Counted from the first letter of the stretch, positions 17,141-25,792 are shown. The stretch: DNA of 64,000 nucleotides from Sulfurospirillum sp001602955 (GCA_001602955.1 LVAC01000008.1:112699-176698), one strand, 5' to 3'. The notes: generated from the sequence alone by a model not told the origin. Program-made: numbers and translations.

Positions 17141-17970
17141 GTAACGCCTTTGAGCGATAGTGAATTGAGAAGATATTCTACTCCATTTGCGCTGATTTGC
17201 ACAATGCTTAAGACCTCATCGATGACGAGAGCATAGACGCCCACTTCACGGCATTCGAAATTTTTAACATCAAGCTTTCGACCCAATGCAATATCGCTCG
17301 GATCACCCCAATACGTATTTCTCGGTAAATCCAGATAATCCAAAGGAGCTAAAGCGCGTTCGTTTTCGTACGTAAAATCGCCTTCTCTCAAGCGTTCCAA
17401 AGCGCTTAGAGCTCCCTCAAATCCCAATTTTCGTGCGATCATTTCGCCGATACTGCGTACGTAACCACCCTCTGAAATCGTGATATCAAAGGTTAAAAAC
17501 GGATGCGCGTAATGCACCAACGTACAGTCAAAAACCTCGCTGGTAATGTGTTTGAGCTCAAACGCTTTATCGGCACGCGCCAAATCGTACGCACGTTCGC
17601 CTTCGATCTTTTTTGCCGAATATTTAGGCGGTACGTAGGTTATCTTCCCGATCATACTCTTTAAAACGATAGCGATCGAATCGGGATGAAAAGGCATCAT
17701 CTGCTCGACGCGATCGATCTTTTCGATGTCCAAACTCGGGCTATGTGCGCCGATCCAAAGCGTCGCGCGATAACGCTTGGGAGCTTTTTTCAAAAAACGA
17801 AAAAGCTTGGTATAACTTCCGAAAGCGACGATCAAAACGCCTTTGGCAAAGGGATCAAGCGTTCCCGAAAAGCCCGCTTTCTTAACGCCGTAACGTCGTT
17901 TAATACGGCTTAAAAAATGGTTGCACACCGTATTTTCGGGTTTGTAAGCGACAAAAAGGCGATTTGACAT
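17134..17970 (-). CDS. truB: tRNA pseudouridine-55 synthase
   Basis: Isomerises U55 in the T-arm of tRNAs. The 278-residue protein has the motif with the catalytic Asp in GFSGTLDPFAKGVLIVAFG, the RYRATLWIG strand, and VPPKYSAKKIEGERAYDLAR. It overlaps pcrA by 1 bp (TAATG) and csrA by 7 bp. Length and motifs are typical for the short epsilonproteobacterial TruB without a PUA extension. Confidence 0.95.
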   Translation of the reverse strand: MSNRLFVAYKPENTVCNHFLSRIKRRYGVKKAGFSGTLDPFAKGVLIVAFGSYTKLFRFLKKAPKRYRATLWIGAHSPSLDIEKIDRVEQMMPFHPDSIAIVLKSMIGKITYVPPKYSAKKIEGERAYDLARADKAFELKHITSEVFDCTLVHYAHPFLTFDITISEGGYVRSIGEMIARKLGFEGALSALERLREGDFTYENERALAPLDYLDLPRNTYWGDPSDIALGRKLDVKNFECREVGVYALVIDEVLSIVQISANGVEYLLNSLSLKGVTC

Positions 17971-20018
17971 TAGATTTTTTCCACGAACGACGCTAAAATA
18001 TCGCGTTTCGTTCCGCTAAAATTAATTTGAAGTTTGAATTCTCTACCGACTTTACTGACTTCGCTCACGCGACCGATACCGAAAATCTTATGTTTGACCA
18101 AATCGCCTTTTTTAAACGACGTCGTCTTTTCAAAAATCAAACTTCCCTCACAGACGCCCGCCTCTTTGAGAAAGCGGCTCTTACTGAGTTCGGCGCGGCG
18201 TCCTTTGTAAAAACGGCTACTCGAATAGCTCAGCGTCAACTCTTTTTTCGCACGCGTAATCGCGACGTAGCCTAAGCGTCTTTCTTCTTCGATATCGCTT
18301 CCGTCTCCGATCAACGGGAAAAAACCCTCTTCCAAGCCGATGACGAAAAGATATTCAAACTCCAATCCCTTGCTAGCATGAATGCTCATAATCGAAATAT
18401 TTTCGCTGTCGATTTGATCTTGGTCGCTTTGAAGCGCAAGTTCGTTAAGAAAATCGTCCACGTTCATCTGCGGATTCTGTTTGACGTAATCGCGGAAAAG
18501 TCCGTAAAATTCGTCGATATTTGAAAGTCTTTCCACCGAATCGGGCTGGTTATCGTAATAGGACTTAATTGCAAACGCCTCTTCGATCGCATCGATCATG
18601 TCGTAGGTAGAATTTTGTTGAATCTCGCGCATACGGTCGATATTTTGCACAAACGCTTTGAGGGCGACGGCCGCTTTTTTCGTCGCTTCTTTCTCGATGA
18701 TCTCTTCGTTTTTACCGATGTATTCGTACACCGATAAACGTTGATCGTATGCAGCTTTAAAAATACGCTCCATCGTCACTTTCCCGAGTCCGCGTTTGGG
18801 GCGGTTGATAATGCGTTTGATGGAGAAATCGTCATGCGGATTGGCGATCATACGCAAATAGCTAATCACGTCTTTAACTTCCGCACGCTCGTAAAATTTG
18901 ACGCCGCCGACCATATTGTAGGGAATTTGCGCTTTATTGAGTCCCTCTTCCAAAGAACGGCTTAAGGCGTTAATGCGGTACAAAACGGCAATGTCTTTAG
19001 GATTGACGCCGCTTTCGATCAGTTTTTTAATGCGCTTGGCGATCGTGGAGGCTTCTTGATTCTCGTCGCTCGATTCGATCACTTCGATCTCTTTTCCCTC
19101 GCCTTTGGTGCTCTCCAAAACTTTTCCGATACGTCCGCGGTTATGATCGATCAAATCGTTGGCGGCTTTAAGGATCTGAGCACTTGAGCGGTAATTTTTT
19201 TCAAGCTTAATAATCGTCACGTCGTCAAACGATTCGTGAAATTCCAAAATATTTTTGATATTCGCGCCGCGCCAACCGTAAATGCTTTGATCGTCGTCGC
19301 CGACCACGCAAAGGTTAGTGTGCGTATGGCAGAGTTTGCGAAGCAGTTTGTACTGCAATTCGTTCGTGTCTTGATATTCATCGACCATGATGTACTGATA
19401 ACGTCGGCTCATCTCTTCGCACAAGGCTTCGTCTTTTTCTAAAATGAGATAGGGCAAAACCAGCAAATCGTCAAAATCGACCAGATTGTTCTCTTGCAGG
19501 TACGTTTCGTAACGTTCGTAGATTTTAGCGATGCTTTGATAGTGCTTTTGTTCGGCTTTTTCCCATGCCGTTTGCGGATCGAGCAAGGAAGTTTTATAGC
19601 GCGAAATTTCGCTTGAGATCATACCGGTCGGTAACTCCGTCGAAGTATTGAGTGCTTTTAAAATGCGTTTTTTATCATCGGTATCGATCACGACAAAGCT
19701 GTTTTTTCGCCCGATTTTCTCGATGTGAAACTTCAAAAAAAGCAACCCGAATTTGTGAAACGTACACAATAACGGAGGATACGACTGGTGATCTCCCAAC
19801 AACGCCATCGCACGTTCGCGCATTTCGCTTGCGGCTTTGTTGGTAAACGTTAAGGTCAACGTATTGGACGGAGGAATGCCTTGGTCTAAAAGGTACGCCA
19901 AGCGAGCGGTGATCGTTTTCGTTTTACCGCTACCGGCTCCCGCCAAAATCAAAATAGGACCGTCGATACATTCAACGGCTTTTTGTTGCGATTCGTTCAG
20001 TGTGGCTGCATCTTGCAT
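17970..20018 (-). CDS. UvrD/PcrA-type superfamily 1 DNA helicase
   Basis: 3'-5' helicase for repair and replication restart, 682 residues. SF1 motifs are intact: LAGAGSGKTKTITAR (I), TFTNKAASEM (Ia), VDEYQDTNELQ (II), VVGDDDQSIYGWRGA (III), IMSIHASKGLEFEYLF (V) and GYVAITRAKK (VI). The C-terminal segment KKGDLVKHKIFGIGRV resembles the PcrA/UvrD Tudor-like RNA-polymerase-binding domain. Epsilonproteobacterial orthologues are named uvrD, rep or pcrA, so I leave the symbol empty. It heads the truB-csrA-ispE-smpB operon. Confidence 0.94.
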   Translation of the reverse strand: MQDAATLNESQQKAVECIDGPILILAGAGSGKTKTITARLAYLLDQGIPPSNTLTLTFTNKAASEMRERAMALLGDHQSYPPLLCTFHKFGLLFLKFHIEKIGRKNSFVVIDTDDKKRILKALNTSTELPTGMISSEISRYKTSLLDPQTAWEKAEQKHYQSIAKIYERYETYLQENNLVDFDDLLVLPYLILEKDEALCEEMSRRYQYIMVDEYQDTNELQYKLLRKLCHTHTNLCVVGDDDQSIYGWRGANIKNILEFHESFDDVTIIKLEKNYRSSAQILKAANDLIDHNRGRIGKVLESTKGEGKEIEVIESSDENQEASTIAKRIKKLIESGVNPKDIAVLYRINALSRSLEEGLNKAQIPYNMVGGVKFYERAEVKDVISYLRMIANPHDDFSIKRIINRPKRGLGKVTMERIFKAAYDQRLSVYEYIGKNEEIIEKEATKKAAVALKAFVQNIDRMREIQQNSTYDMIDAIEEAFAIKSYYDNQPDSVERLSNIDEFYGLFRDYVKQNPQMNVDDFLNELALQSDQDQIDSENISIMSIHASKGLEFEYLFVIGLEEGFFPLIGDGSDIEEERRLGYVAITRAKKELTLSYSSSRFYKGRRAELSKSRFLKEAGVCEGSLIFEKTTSFKKGDLVKHKIFGIGRVSEVSKVGREFKLQINFSGTKRDILASFVEKI

Positions 20019-20041
20019 CGTTCGGTCTACTTTTTATTTTT

Positions 20042-20047
20042 ATTATA
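20042..20047 (-). promoter_or_regulatory. -10 element of the pcrA-like operon
   Basis: TATAAT on the minus strand, 23 bp upstream of the helicase ATG at 20018, in a T/A-rich spacer. It probably drives the helicase-truB-csrA-ispE-smpB operon. Confidence 0.6.
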
Positions 20048-20120
20048 GCAAAAAAAGTTTAAGCAAATCTCTAAAGAGCGCGCAAAGCAGGTCGTCATTG
20101 TTTTTACTATTATTTTTGGT

Positions 20121-20126
20121 TATAAT
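20121..20126 (+). promoter_or_regulatory. -10 element of the LysR gene
   Basis: TATAAT preceded by the T-rich stretch typical of epsilonproteobacterial promoters. A transcript from here would start near 20134, inside the longer open frame, which supports the internal ATG at 20178 as the start. Confidence 0.6.
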
Positions 20127-20177
20127 AAAATGCTCAAACGAAGCACGGTTATACACTACGAAAATACAAGGATTTTT

Positions 20178-21083
20178 ATGTTAAAAGATTTCTCCAAAAT
20201 AGAAACCTTTTTGACGGTCGTTCGCGAAAAAAGCTTTTCAAAAGCTTCTAAAAAACTCGGCATCAGTCAACCCGCCGTTACGCAACAAATTAAGCTTTTA
20301 GAAGAGTATCTGGACTTGCAAATCGTCGATCGTAAAAAAAACGGCATTAAATTAACGACCGCAGGAGAAGAACTTTTCAAGGTCGCGGTTAAACTCGAAA
20401 AACAGATTTTAGCGGCGGAACGCGAGATGTTACGACTCGTCAACAAAGAGGTTATTTTTGTCTTGGGAGCCTCTCCCGTCATCGGAAATTATATCCTGCC
20501 CAACTTTCTCAACGACATCCAAGAAGCGATTAAAAACAACGTGATGCTGAAAGTTGAAGACGCCGCGGGTATTACCGAAAAACTGCTCGATAAAAAAATC
20601 GATTTGGCATTGATCGAAGCACCGATCTTCCAAGAAGGGATTATCTATCGCGAATGGCTTGAAGACGAATTGGTCATTACCAGCCGTTCTCCGCTTCCCA
20701 AGATCGTTCGCAAAGAAGATTTACTCTCCTACAATTGGATTTGTCGCGAAGAGGAGTCCAACACGCGTAAAATTATTCACGAAACGTTTGAGAAGATGGA
20801 CATCGATTGCAAAAGCTTTAAGGTCAAAAGTATCGTCACAAGTTCGACCGCCGTCAAAAATACGCTCATGAAAGCCAACATCGAAGAAAAGCCGACCGTA
20901 TCGATTCTCTCGAAACATATTATCAGCGAAGAGGTCGAGCAAGGCTTACTGTTTACGACGAAAATGAAAGGGCTTAAACTCACGCGAATGCTCTATCTTT
21001 GCCATATCAAAGACCGCAAACACGATGCTTTGATCGATAACGTCATTAATTACATTATGAGCAAACAAGAGCTCAAGAACTAA
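20178..21083 (+). CDS. LysR family transcriptional regulator
   Basis: DNA-binding regulator, 301 residues from the ATG at 20178 (AAGGA seven bases upstream). The N-terminal winged helix-turn-helix is clear: FLTVVREKSFSKASKKLG then SQPAVTQQIKLLEEYL. The C-terminal periplasmic-binding-like effector domain begins near residue 90. LysR proteins usually control a divergent neighbour, but the divergent gene here is the housekeeping helicase, so the target is unknown. It is the only regulator between two housekeeping blocks, so it may be an insertion relative to related genomes. Confidence 0.9.
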   Translation: MLKDFSKIETFLTVVREKSFSKASKKLGISQPAVTQQIKLLEEYLDLQIVDRKKNGIKLTTAGEELFKVAVKLEKQILAAEREMLRLVNKEVIFVLGASPVIGNYILPNFLNDIQEAIKNNVMLKVEDAAGITEKLLDKKIDLALIEAPIFQEGIIYREWLEDELVITSRSPLPKIVRKEDLLSYNWICREEESNTRKIIHETFEKMDIDCKSFKVKSIVTSSTAVKNTLMKANIEEKPTVSILSKHIISEEVEQGLLFTTKMKGLKLTRMLYLCHIKDRKHDALIDNVINYIMSKQELKN

Positions 21084-21091
21084 CGGATTTT

Positions 21092-21119
21092 CTTACATGT
21101 AAGCTTTACATGTAAGAAT
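21092..21119. repeat. Doubled copy of the dispersed TTACATGTAA word
   Basis: Two CTTACATGTAAG-like palindromes lie back to back just after the LysR stop codon. Each unit is self-complementary and the two can also pair with one another. They belong to the dispersed word described in the findings. Confidence 0.9.
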
Positions 21120-21121
21120 CA

Positions 21122-21148
21122 AAGCGGGCTGTTTCGTACAACCCGCCT
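21122..21148. terminator. Hairpin between convergent LysR and SspB-like genes
   Basis: GCGGG...CCCGC stem with a loop of about 13 nt, between the two convergent 3' ends and just after the doubled ACATGT word. The flanking T-runs are modest, so bidirectional termination is plausible and not certain. Confidence 0.5.
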
Positions 21149-21162
21149 TCTTCGATCCTTCG

Positions 21163-21618
21163 TTATTTTTTAATCAATTTTTGATTGTGGGGATTGGAGA
21201 GGAACGCGCTCATGGAGCGTTGAAGCCCGTTTGATTTGTCTTCTTTGGGTGCTTTTTTGCTAGAAGCCGTACCGAGGTTGATAAAAATAGGCACTTCCTC
21301 GACGATAATTTGTAAAATCGACTCCAACGGGAACGTCACCAAAGAGCCGAAATTATGGCTTCCGAATCCCGCTTCAAAACTGATCGTCCCGTTATACACC
21401 TGCGTACTTTCAAACGTATAACCCGCCAAATAAAACATCGTAATGGGTTTAAAATTTTGTCGAATTTCAGGCGGAAGTTCCGGCTCAAACGTCACATCGG
21501 CGATATTGGTCAAAACGGAAAAATGAACGCCTCGCTTTAAAAGCAACTCTACCATCTCTTTACCGTGCTTCTTCATCAATTGACAAAACTCTTCGTCCCC
21601 CAATAAAGCGTCAAGCAT
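21163..21618 (-). CDS. Conserved small protein, possible SspB-like ClpXP adaptor
   Basis: 151 residues from the ATG at 21618, which overlaps the pepF stop by 8 bp; an upstream in-frame start would run deep into pepF. There is no signal peptide or membrane segment. The middle (VTFEPELPPEIRQNF, GTISFEAGFG, TFPLESILQII) has the strand order and hydrophobic spacing of the SspB fold, which binds ssrA-tagged proteins and delivers them to ClpXP, and the C-terminal third is a charged linker ending in a short helix, as SspB tails do. This likeness is by eye and weak. If not SspB-like, it is an uncharacterised conserved epsilonproteobacterial protein tied to pepF. Confidence 0.5.
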   Translation of the reverse strand: MLDALLGDEEFCQLMKKHGKEMVELLLKRGVHFSVLTNIADVTFEPELPPEIRQNFKPITMFYLAGYTFESTQVYNGTISFEAGFGSHNFGSLVTFPLESILQIIVEEVPIFINLGTASSKKAPKEDKSNGLQRSMSAFLSNPHNQKLIKK

Positions 21619-23332
21619 CGCACATTCCTTTGAATTCTTGGAGTAAGTTTTCGATTTCGCCGATACCCAAAAGCCAAAAACGCTCGTCGTCGATGTCAAA
21701 TCCGAACTTTTGAATCAACGTCTTAGGACTTTGACTTCCTCCGGCACTTAAAAAACTCGTATAGTGTTGTACAAACGTCGCTTTATCGCTTTTTTTATAC
21801 AAACCGTACAACGCCAGTACCAACAGTTGCCCGTAACTGTACGCATAGCAATAAAACGGAGAATGAATAAAATGCGGGATATAACTCCACCACAAATGAT
21901 AATTGGAACTCAGCGTAATGCTTGAGCCGAACATCTTTTGACTCTCTTGCATCCAGTAACGATTGAACGTTGCCGTATCCAATTCGCCTTCATGCGCATG
22001 CACTTTGCGTTCAAACGTCGTAAAGTTGATCTGACGGTAAAGCGTTGAAAAAATATCTTCGATTTTGCTGGCGTACAAAGAGCGTTTTTCGTCCATGCTC
22101 AAACCCTCTTTAATGGCGTCGAAAACAAGCATTTCGGCAAAGACCGAAGCGGTTTCGGAAGTGGTTAAAGGCGTATCGCTGCCTAAATAACCGACGTCGC
22201 GGGAAAGATACTGATGAATCGCATGCCCAAGCTCGTGCGCCAACGTAAAAAGATCACGCCTCGTATCGGTATGGTTGAGCAATACGTACGGATGCGTGCT
22301 AGGCGTCGCCGGATGCGAAAATGCACCGCCGCGTTTTTTCGTTTGTGGAAAAACGTCGATCCAACCTTGCGCAAATGCCGTTGAAGCGATCTCGTAAAAT
22401 TTGGGATTAAATTTGGCAAACGCGTCTAAGACGATCTGTTTCGAGCTTTCAAAATCATAGCACGCCTTGCTCTCTTCCAAGGGGGCGTAGCGATCGTACT
22501 CGTACAACGTTTCCAAGCCCAAAAGCTTGGCTTTCAACGCATAATATTCATGCACGAGGTGGAAGCTGTTTTCGGCGGCGGCAATGAGCGCATCGACACT
22601 CTTTTGCGTGATTTTATTGTCCAAATGGCGTGGTTGTTCGGCATTTTTATAACCGCGAAGTTCACATTCGCTTTCCAAATCGGTTTTGATCATGTTAAAA
22701 ATATACGCTAACAACGGCTGATGGGGTTTTAAGCCTTTCGTAAAAACGTCGGCAGCTTTTTTACGCACCTCGCGGGAAGGGTCTTGAAGCTTACTGAGAA
22801 TCTCTTCTTCGGAGAGCTTTTGACCTTCAAAGGTAAACGTCAACCGGCTAAAGTGTTCATCGAACAAACGGCTAAACGCCGAAGCGGACGTCATCTCTTT
22901 TTTCAATAAAATACGCTCTTCTTTTTGAGAAAGCTGATAGGGTTTTTCTTCGATAAGCGATTCCAAATAAAAGGCGTAATGCGGGCTTAGCGCGATGAGT
23001 TCTTCTTGTTTGGCTTTTGTTAGTTTGTTAAATTCAAGTTCGAAAAAAAGCAAATGCTCGCCGATACGGCTTTGTTCTTGCTGGTAACGGGCGAAAAAAC
23101 CGCCTTTGTCGCTGTCGGTCGCAAAGTTTAAAAAAGCATACGTCATAATGCGACCCAAAATCTCGTTAATCGCCTCGTACTCACGAATCGATTCTAAAAA
23201 TTCGTGACCGCTCAGCTCTTTGAGCTTGCCTTTGCAGACGTTCTCAAAACCGATCGCACGATTTCGTGCCTCGTTCAAATCTGCTTCTAAGTCAGATTCG
23301 TGCTTGTATAAAGCGGATAAATCCCAATTCAA
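21611..23332 (-). CDS. pepF: M3 family oligoendopeptidase F
   Basis: Cytosolic zinc metallopeptidase that cleaves short peptides, 573 residues. The zinc site is LAHELGHAIHQYLS (HELGH with the following His), with the downstream Glu in TTSETASVFAEML as third ligand. The N-terminal half is the helical M3 channel domain. It lies 3 bp after pabC and overlaps the SspB-like gene, so peptide turnover and a possible protease adaptor are translated together. Confidence 0.93.
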   Translation of the reverse strand: MNWDLSALYKHESDLEADLNEARNRAIGFENVCKGKLKELSGHEFLESIREYEAINEILGRIMTYAFLNFATDSDKGGFFARYQQEQSRIGEHLLFFELEFNKLTKAKQEELIALSPHYAFYLESLIEEKPYQLSQKEERILLKKEMTSASAFSRLFDEHFSRLTFTFEGQKLSEEEILSKLQDPSREVRKKAADVFTKGLKPHQPLLAYIFNMIKTDLESECELRGYKNAEQPRHLDNKITQKSVDALIAAAENSFHLVHEYYALKAKLLGLETLYEYDRYAPLEESKACYDFESSKQIVLDAFAKFNPKFYEIASTAFAQGWIDVFPQTKKRGGAFSHPATPSTHPYVLLNHTDTRRDLFTLAHELGHAIHQYLSRDVGYLGSDTPLTTSETASVFAEMLVFDAIKEGLSMDEKRSLYASKIEDIFSTLYRQINFTTFERKVHAHEGELDTATFNRYWMQESQKMFGSSITLSSNYHLWWSYIPHFIHSPFYCYAYSYGQLLVLALYGLYKKSDKATFVQHYTSFLSAGGSQSPKTLIQKFGFDIDDERFWLLGIGEIENLLQEFKGMCDA

Positions 23333-23335
23333 TAC

Positions 23336-23863
23336 TTAATCCTTCACACATACGTTTTCAAGAATTTCAAATCCTCTAAGAGCATTCATTATAGCAAATT
23401 TTCGGGCTTTTTGAATGTCTCCTACGGATAAATTTTCGGCTTTAATCTTCCCTTGTGCCAGCAATCTTGCCCGTGTCGTTCCTGCCAAAAGCGGACACAA
23501 AGGCGTTTTCCATTCGCCGTCGATCCATAAAGCGATATTGGCAATCGTCGTATCTTTTAATTCGCCGTGACGCACGATCAACACCTCATCGGTATCGTCG
23601 CGTTTCAGCAGATTCAACGCTTCGCGATCGCAATATTTGTAGTCGTACGCAAGCGGGCTTTCGACCAAAGCGATCGTCTGGATCGGTGTAGGTTCGTATG
23701 CGCGGTAGTCGATGTGCGTAATCGTTTCACGGTATTCGACGCGCACCCGAAAAACGCCGCGGCAAGGCGGAATGATCGCTCGTGAAAGCGCGATCGGCTC
23801 TTGACATGTAAACAGTGCTCGCCTCGTTTGATCGAAGCGGGCTTGATGGTACTCCAAATGCAA
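23336..23863 (-). CDS. pabC: Aminotransferase class IV, aminodeoxychorismate lyase-like (PabC domain)
   Basis: Predicted to release p-aminobenzoate and pyruvate from 4-amino-4-deoxychorismate, the step after PabB. The fold is that of class IV PLP enzymes: RFDQTRRALF, the PLP-lysine segment YDYKYCDRE, and the GTTRARLL motif near the C-terminus. The first canonical start is TTG at 23863, but the conserved family N-terminus (ETIKAVDGTLLH) lies upstream in the same frame with no ATG, GTG or TTG before it. That frame meets pabB at CTT-TGA, where a +1 shift would yield one PabB-PabC fusion (frame open from 23893). PabBC fusions are common in related bacteria, so this is a split, a frameshift or a recoded gene. 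Confidence 0.75.
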   Translation of the reverse strand: MHLEYHQARFDQTRRALFTCQEPIALSRAIIPPCRGVFRVRVEYRETITHIDYRAYEPTPIQTIALVESPLAYDYKYCDREALNLLKRDDTDEVLIVRHGELKDTTIANIALWIDGEWKTPLCPLLAGTTRARLLAQGKIKAENLSVGDIQKARKFAIMNALRGFEILENVCVKD

Positions 23864-23891
23864 TAACGTGCCATCAACGGCCTTGATCGTT

Positions 23892-24842
23892 TCAAAGCAC
23901 GGGGATATAGACTTTATGGCACACCTCTTCGTACTCTTTCAGCGGATCGCTTAAAAGCGTGATTCCTCCGCCGCTTTTGTAGACAAACCCTTCATCGGTT
24001 TTTTCGATAAAACGGATCATCACCGCACTGTCCAGCCCTTTTGCGTCGTATACGCCGAAAATTCCGGTAAAAAAGCCGCGGTCATAACCTTCGATTTGCT
24101 CGATCAACTCGACGCTTTTTCGTTTCGGCGTTCCGCTGATCGACCCCGCCGGCAATAAATCGGCGATAATTTCGCCGATACGATCATGCCATGTCGGCTC
24201 TAAGCATGCGCTAATATGCGAACTGACATGTAAAAGCTCTTTTTCGCCCGCTTGGATCGCCTCAACGTAACGAAAACGCTTGACACGGACGTTTGTCGCG
24301 ACGCGTGCAAGATCGTTGCGTAAAAGATCGACGACCATCACATGTTCGGCTTTTTCTTTTTCGTCGTTTAAAATACGTTCTTTCGCATTATCGATGCTTG
24401 CATCGATCGTTCCCTTCATCGGATACGCCATAATGCAATCGTTTTCGATTTTGACGAAACGTTCGGGCGAAAAGCAGACGAACCGATCTTTAAAACAGAG
24501 TTTAAACGGCGCATTTGCCGCATGAAAAATCGCACGAAGGTCTAAATCGCCGTGCAACAACGTCGGTGCGGTCAAATTGAGAAGGTAGGTATTACCCGAG
24601 CGTATCGCTTCTTGAACCGCCTCGATTTTGCGAAGGTAATTGTGAAAATCCGGAAACGATTTTTCAAACGTAAAGGTCTGTTTCAAAGAAGGGCACTCGG
24701 CATCGAGCGCATACAAAATATCCGGATCAAGCGTTTGAAGCGCTTGGGCATAAAACTGTTTAATGTTATAATCGACGACAAAGAAAAAAGGCGTACGTTG
24801 TTGTCCGAAGCGATTGAGCGTTTGAACGAACTCAATGGGCAA
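23892..24842 (-). CDS. pabB: Aminodeoxychorismate synthase component I
   Basis: Chorismate-utilising enzyme that forms 4-amino-4-deoxychorismate for folate synthesis. The 316-residue protein is a compact catalytic domain: NTYLLNLTAPT, CFSPERFVKI, YPMKGTIDAS, VDLLRNDLARV and GSISGTPKRKSVELI are all typical. The TTG start at 24842 overlaps pyrB by 11 bp. The stop TGA directly follows CTT and interrupts what would be a continuous PabB-PabC frame one base later. Together with folC it supplies folate. Confidence 0.9.
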   Translation of the reverse strand: MPIEFVQTLNRFGQQRTPFFFVVDYNIKQFYAQALQTLDPDILYALDAECPSLKQTFTFEKSFPDFHNYLRKIEAVQEAIRSGNTYLLNLTAPTLLHGDLDLRAIFHAANAPFKLCFKDRFVCFSPERFVKIENDCIMAYPMKGTIDASIDNAKERILNDEKEKAEHVMVVDLLRNDLARVATNVRVKRFRYVEAIQAGEKELLHVSSHISACLEPTWHDRIGEIIADLLPAGSISGTPKRKSVELIEQIEGYDRGFFTGIFGVYDAKGLDSAVMIRFIEKTDEGFVYKSGGGITLLSDPLKEYEEVCHKVYIPVL

Positions 24843-25704
24843 TCAGCTTCTCCAAAACCGCCATTCGAACGGCAACGCCGTTTTTAACCTGCTCCAAAAT
24901 CTTAGAGCGCGGATCTTTCATCATAAAATCGTCTACGTCCACGTTGCGATGCACGGGACCTGGATGCAAAACGATAATATCGCGATCTTGCATCAACTTG
25001 GACGTAATGCAAAAATCGGTCGCATAATCTTTGAGCGAAGCGTAAATTTGATTGGTATGGCGTTCGGTTTGCGTACGAAGACTCATAATGACGTTAACTT
25101 CGTCGATCACCTCTTCAATGCGATGAGAGGTACGTAAATGCGTTTGCGGTAGGAAATGCGGCGGAGCAACCAAAATAACCTCGACGCCCATACGGCCTAA
25201 AAGCTCGATATTGCTGTTGGCGACGCGGGAATTTTTAATATCGCCGACAATCGCGACCTTTTTACCGCGCACGTCGCCGAAATGGCGTCGCATCGTAAAA
25301 AGGTCCAATAAAGCCTGCGTCGGATGCGCATGCGAGCCGTCGCCGCCGTTCACGATAGGGCAATTGACGTAATTGGCTAAGATATGCGGAACGCCCGAAC
25401 TTTTATGACGCACGACGATCGCATCGGGGCCCATAGCATCGAGATTGGCCGCCGTATCGAAAAGCGTTTCGCCCTTGCTCGAAGAACTGCGTGAAACGTC
25501 CAAACTCACGACCATCGCGCCGAGCCGTTTTGCGGCAATCTCAAAACTACTGCGCGTTCGCGTCGAATTTTCGAAAAAAATCGTAATGACCGTTTTATTG
25601 TTCAAAATATCTCTTGGTTTTTCGTCTAAAAATTCATCGGCGCGCGCCAAGATATGTTCGACTTCCTCCAATGAAAAATCTCGCGTATTGATCAAATGTT
25701 TCAC
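24832..25704 (-). CDS. pyrB: Aspartate carbamoyltransferase catalytic subunit
   Basis: Joins carbamoyl phosphate and aspartate in pyrimidine synthesis. I chose the GTG at 25704 because AAGGAG lies six bases upstream; this gives 290 residues starting MKHLINTRDF, normal for the family. Carbamoyl-phosphate loop STRTRSSFE, the HPTQALLDL segment and HPGPVHRNVDV are intact. No pyrI is adjacent, so it is probably the unregulated or PyrC-associated type. It overlaps pabB at the 3' end. Confidence 0.95.
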   Translation of the reverse strand: MKHLINTRDFSLEEVEHILARADEFLDEKPRDILNNKTVITIFFENSTRTRSSFEIAAKRLGAMVVSLDVSRSSSSKGETLFDTAANLDAMGPDAIVVRHKSSGVPHILANYVNCPIVNGGDGSHAHPTQALLDLFTMRRHFGDVRGKKVAIVGDIKNSRVANSNIELLGRMGVEVILVAPPHFLPQTHLRTSHRIEEVIDEVNVIMSLRTQTERHTNQIYASLKDYATDFCITSKLMQDRDIIVLHPGPVHRNVDVDDFMMKDPRSKILEQVKNGVAVRMAVLEKLIAH

Positions 25705-25731
25705 GCGTTGCTCCTTGCAAAATCTGCCAAA

Positions 25732-25737
25732 ATTGTA
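25732..25737 (-). promoter_or_regulatory. -10 element of pyrB
   Basis: TACAAT on the minus strand, 27 bp upstream of the GTG start; the longer open frame upstream would begin before this promoter. Confidence 0.5.
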
Positions 25738-25786
25738 ACAAAGCATGACTGTAAGTTTGATTAACGTTTTATTGTTCAAGATGTGC

Positions 25787-25792
25787 TACAAT
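25787..25792 (+). promoter_or_regulatory. -10 element of the glycine-zipper gene
   Basis: TACAAT followed after eight bases by AAAGGAG and then the ATG at 25817, giving a short leader of about 18 nt. Confidence 0.55.

Noticed and set aside
20019..20177. Small RNA gene in the helicase-LysR spacer
   Set aside because: Only two -10 elements and AT-rich sequence are visible; no terminator or structure supports an RNA.
21619..21699. Longer start for the SspB-like gene
   Set aside because: It would lie inside pepF in another frame and has no ribosome-binding site; the 8-bp overlap start is more natural.
23614..23895. 93-codon minus-strand frame crossing the pabB/pabC junction
   Set aside because: It is the third frame, has no conserved motif and is antisense-free noise over real PabC codons.
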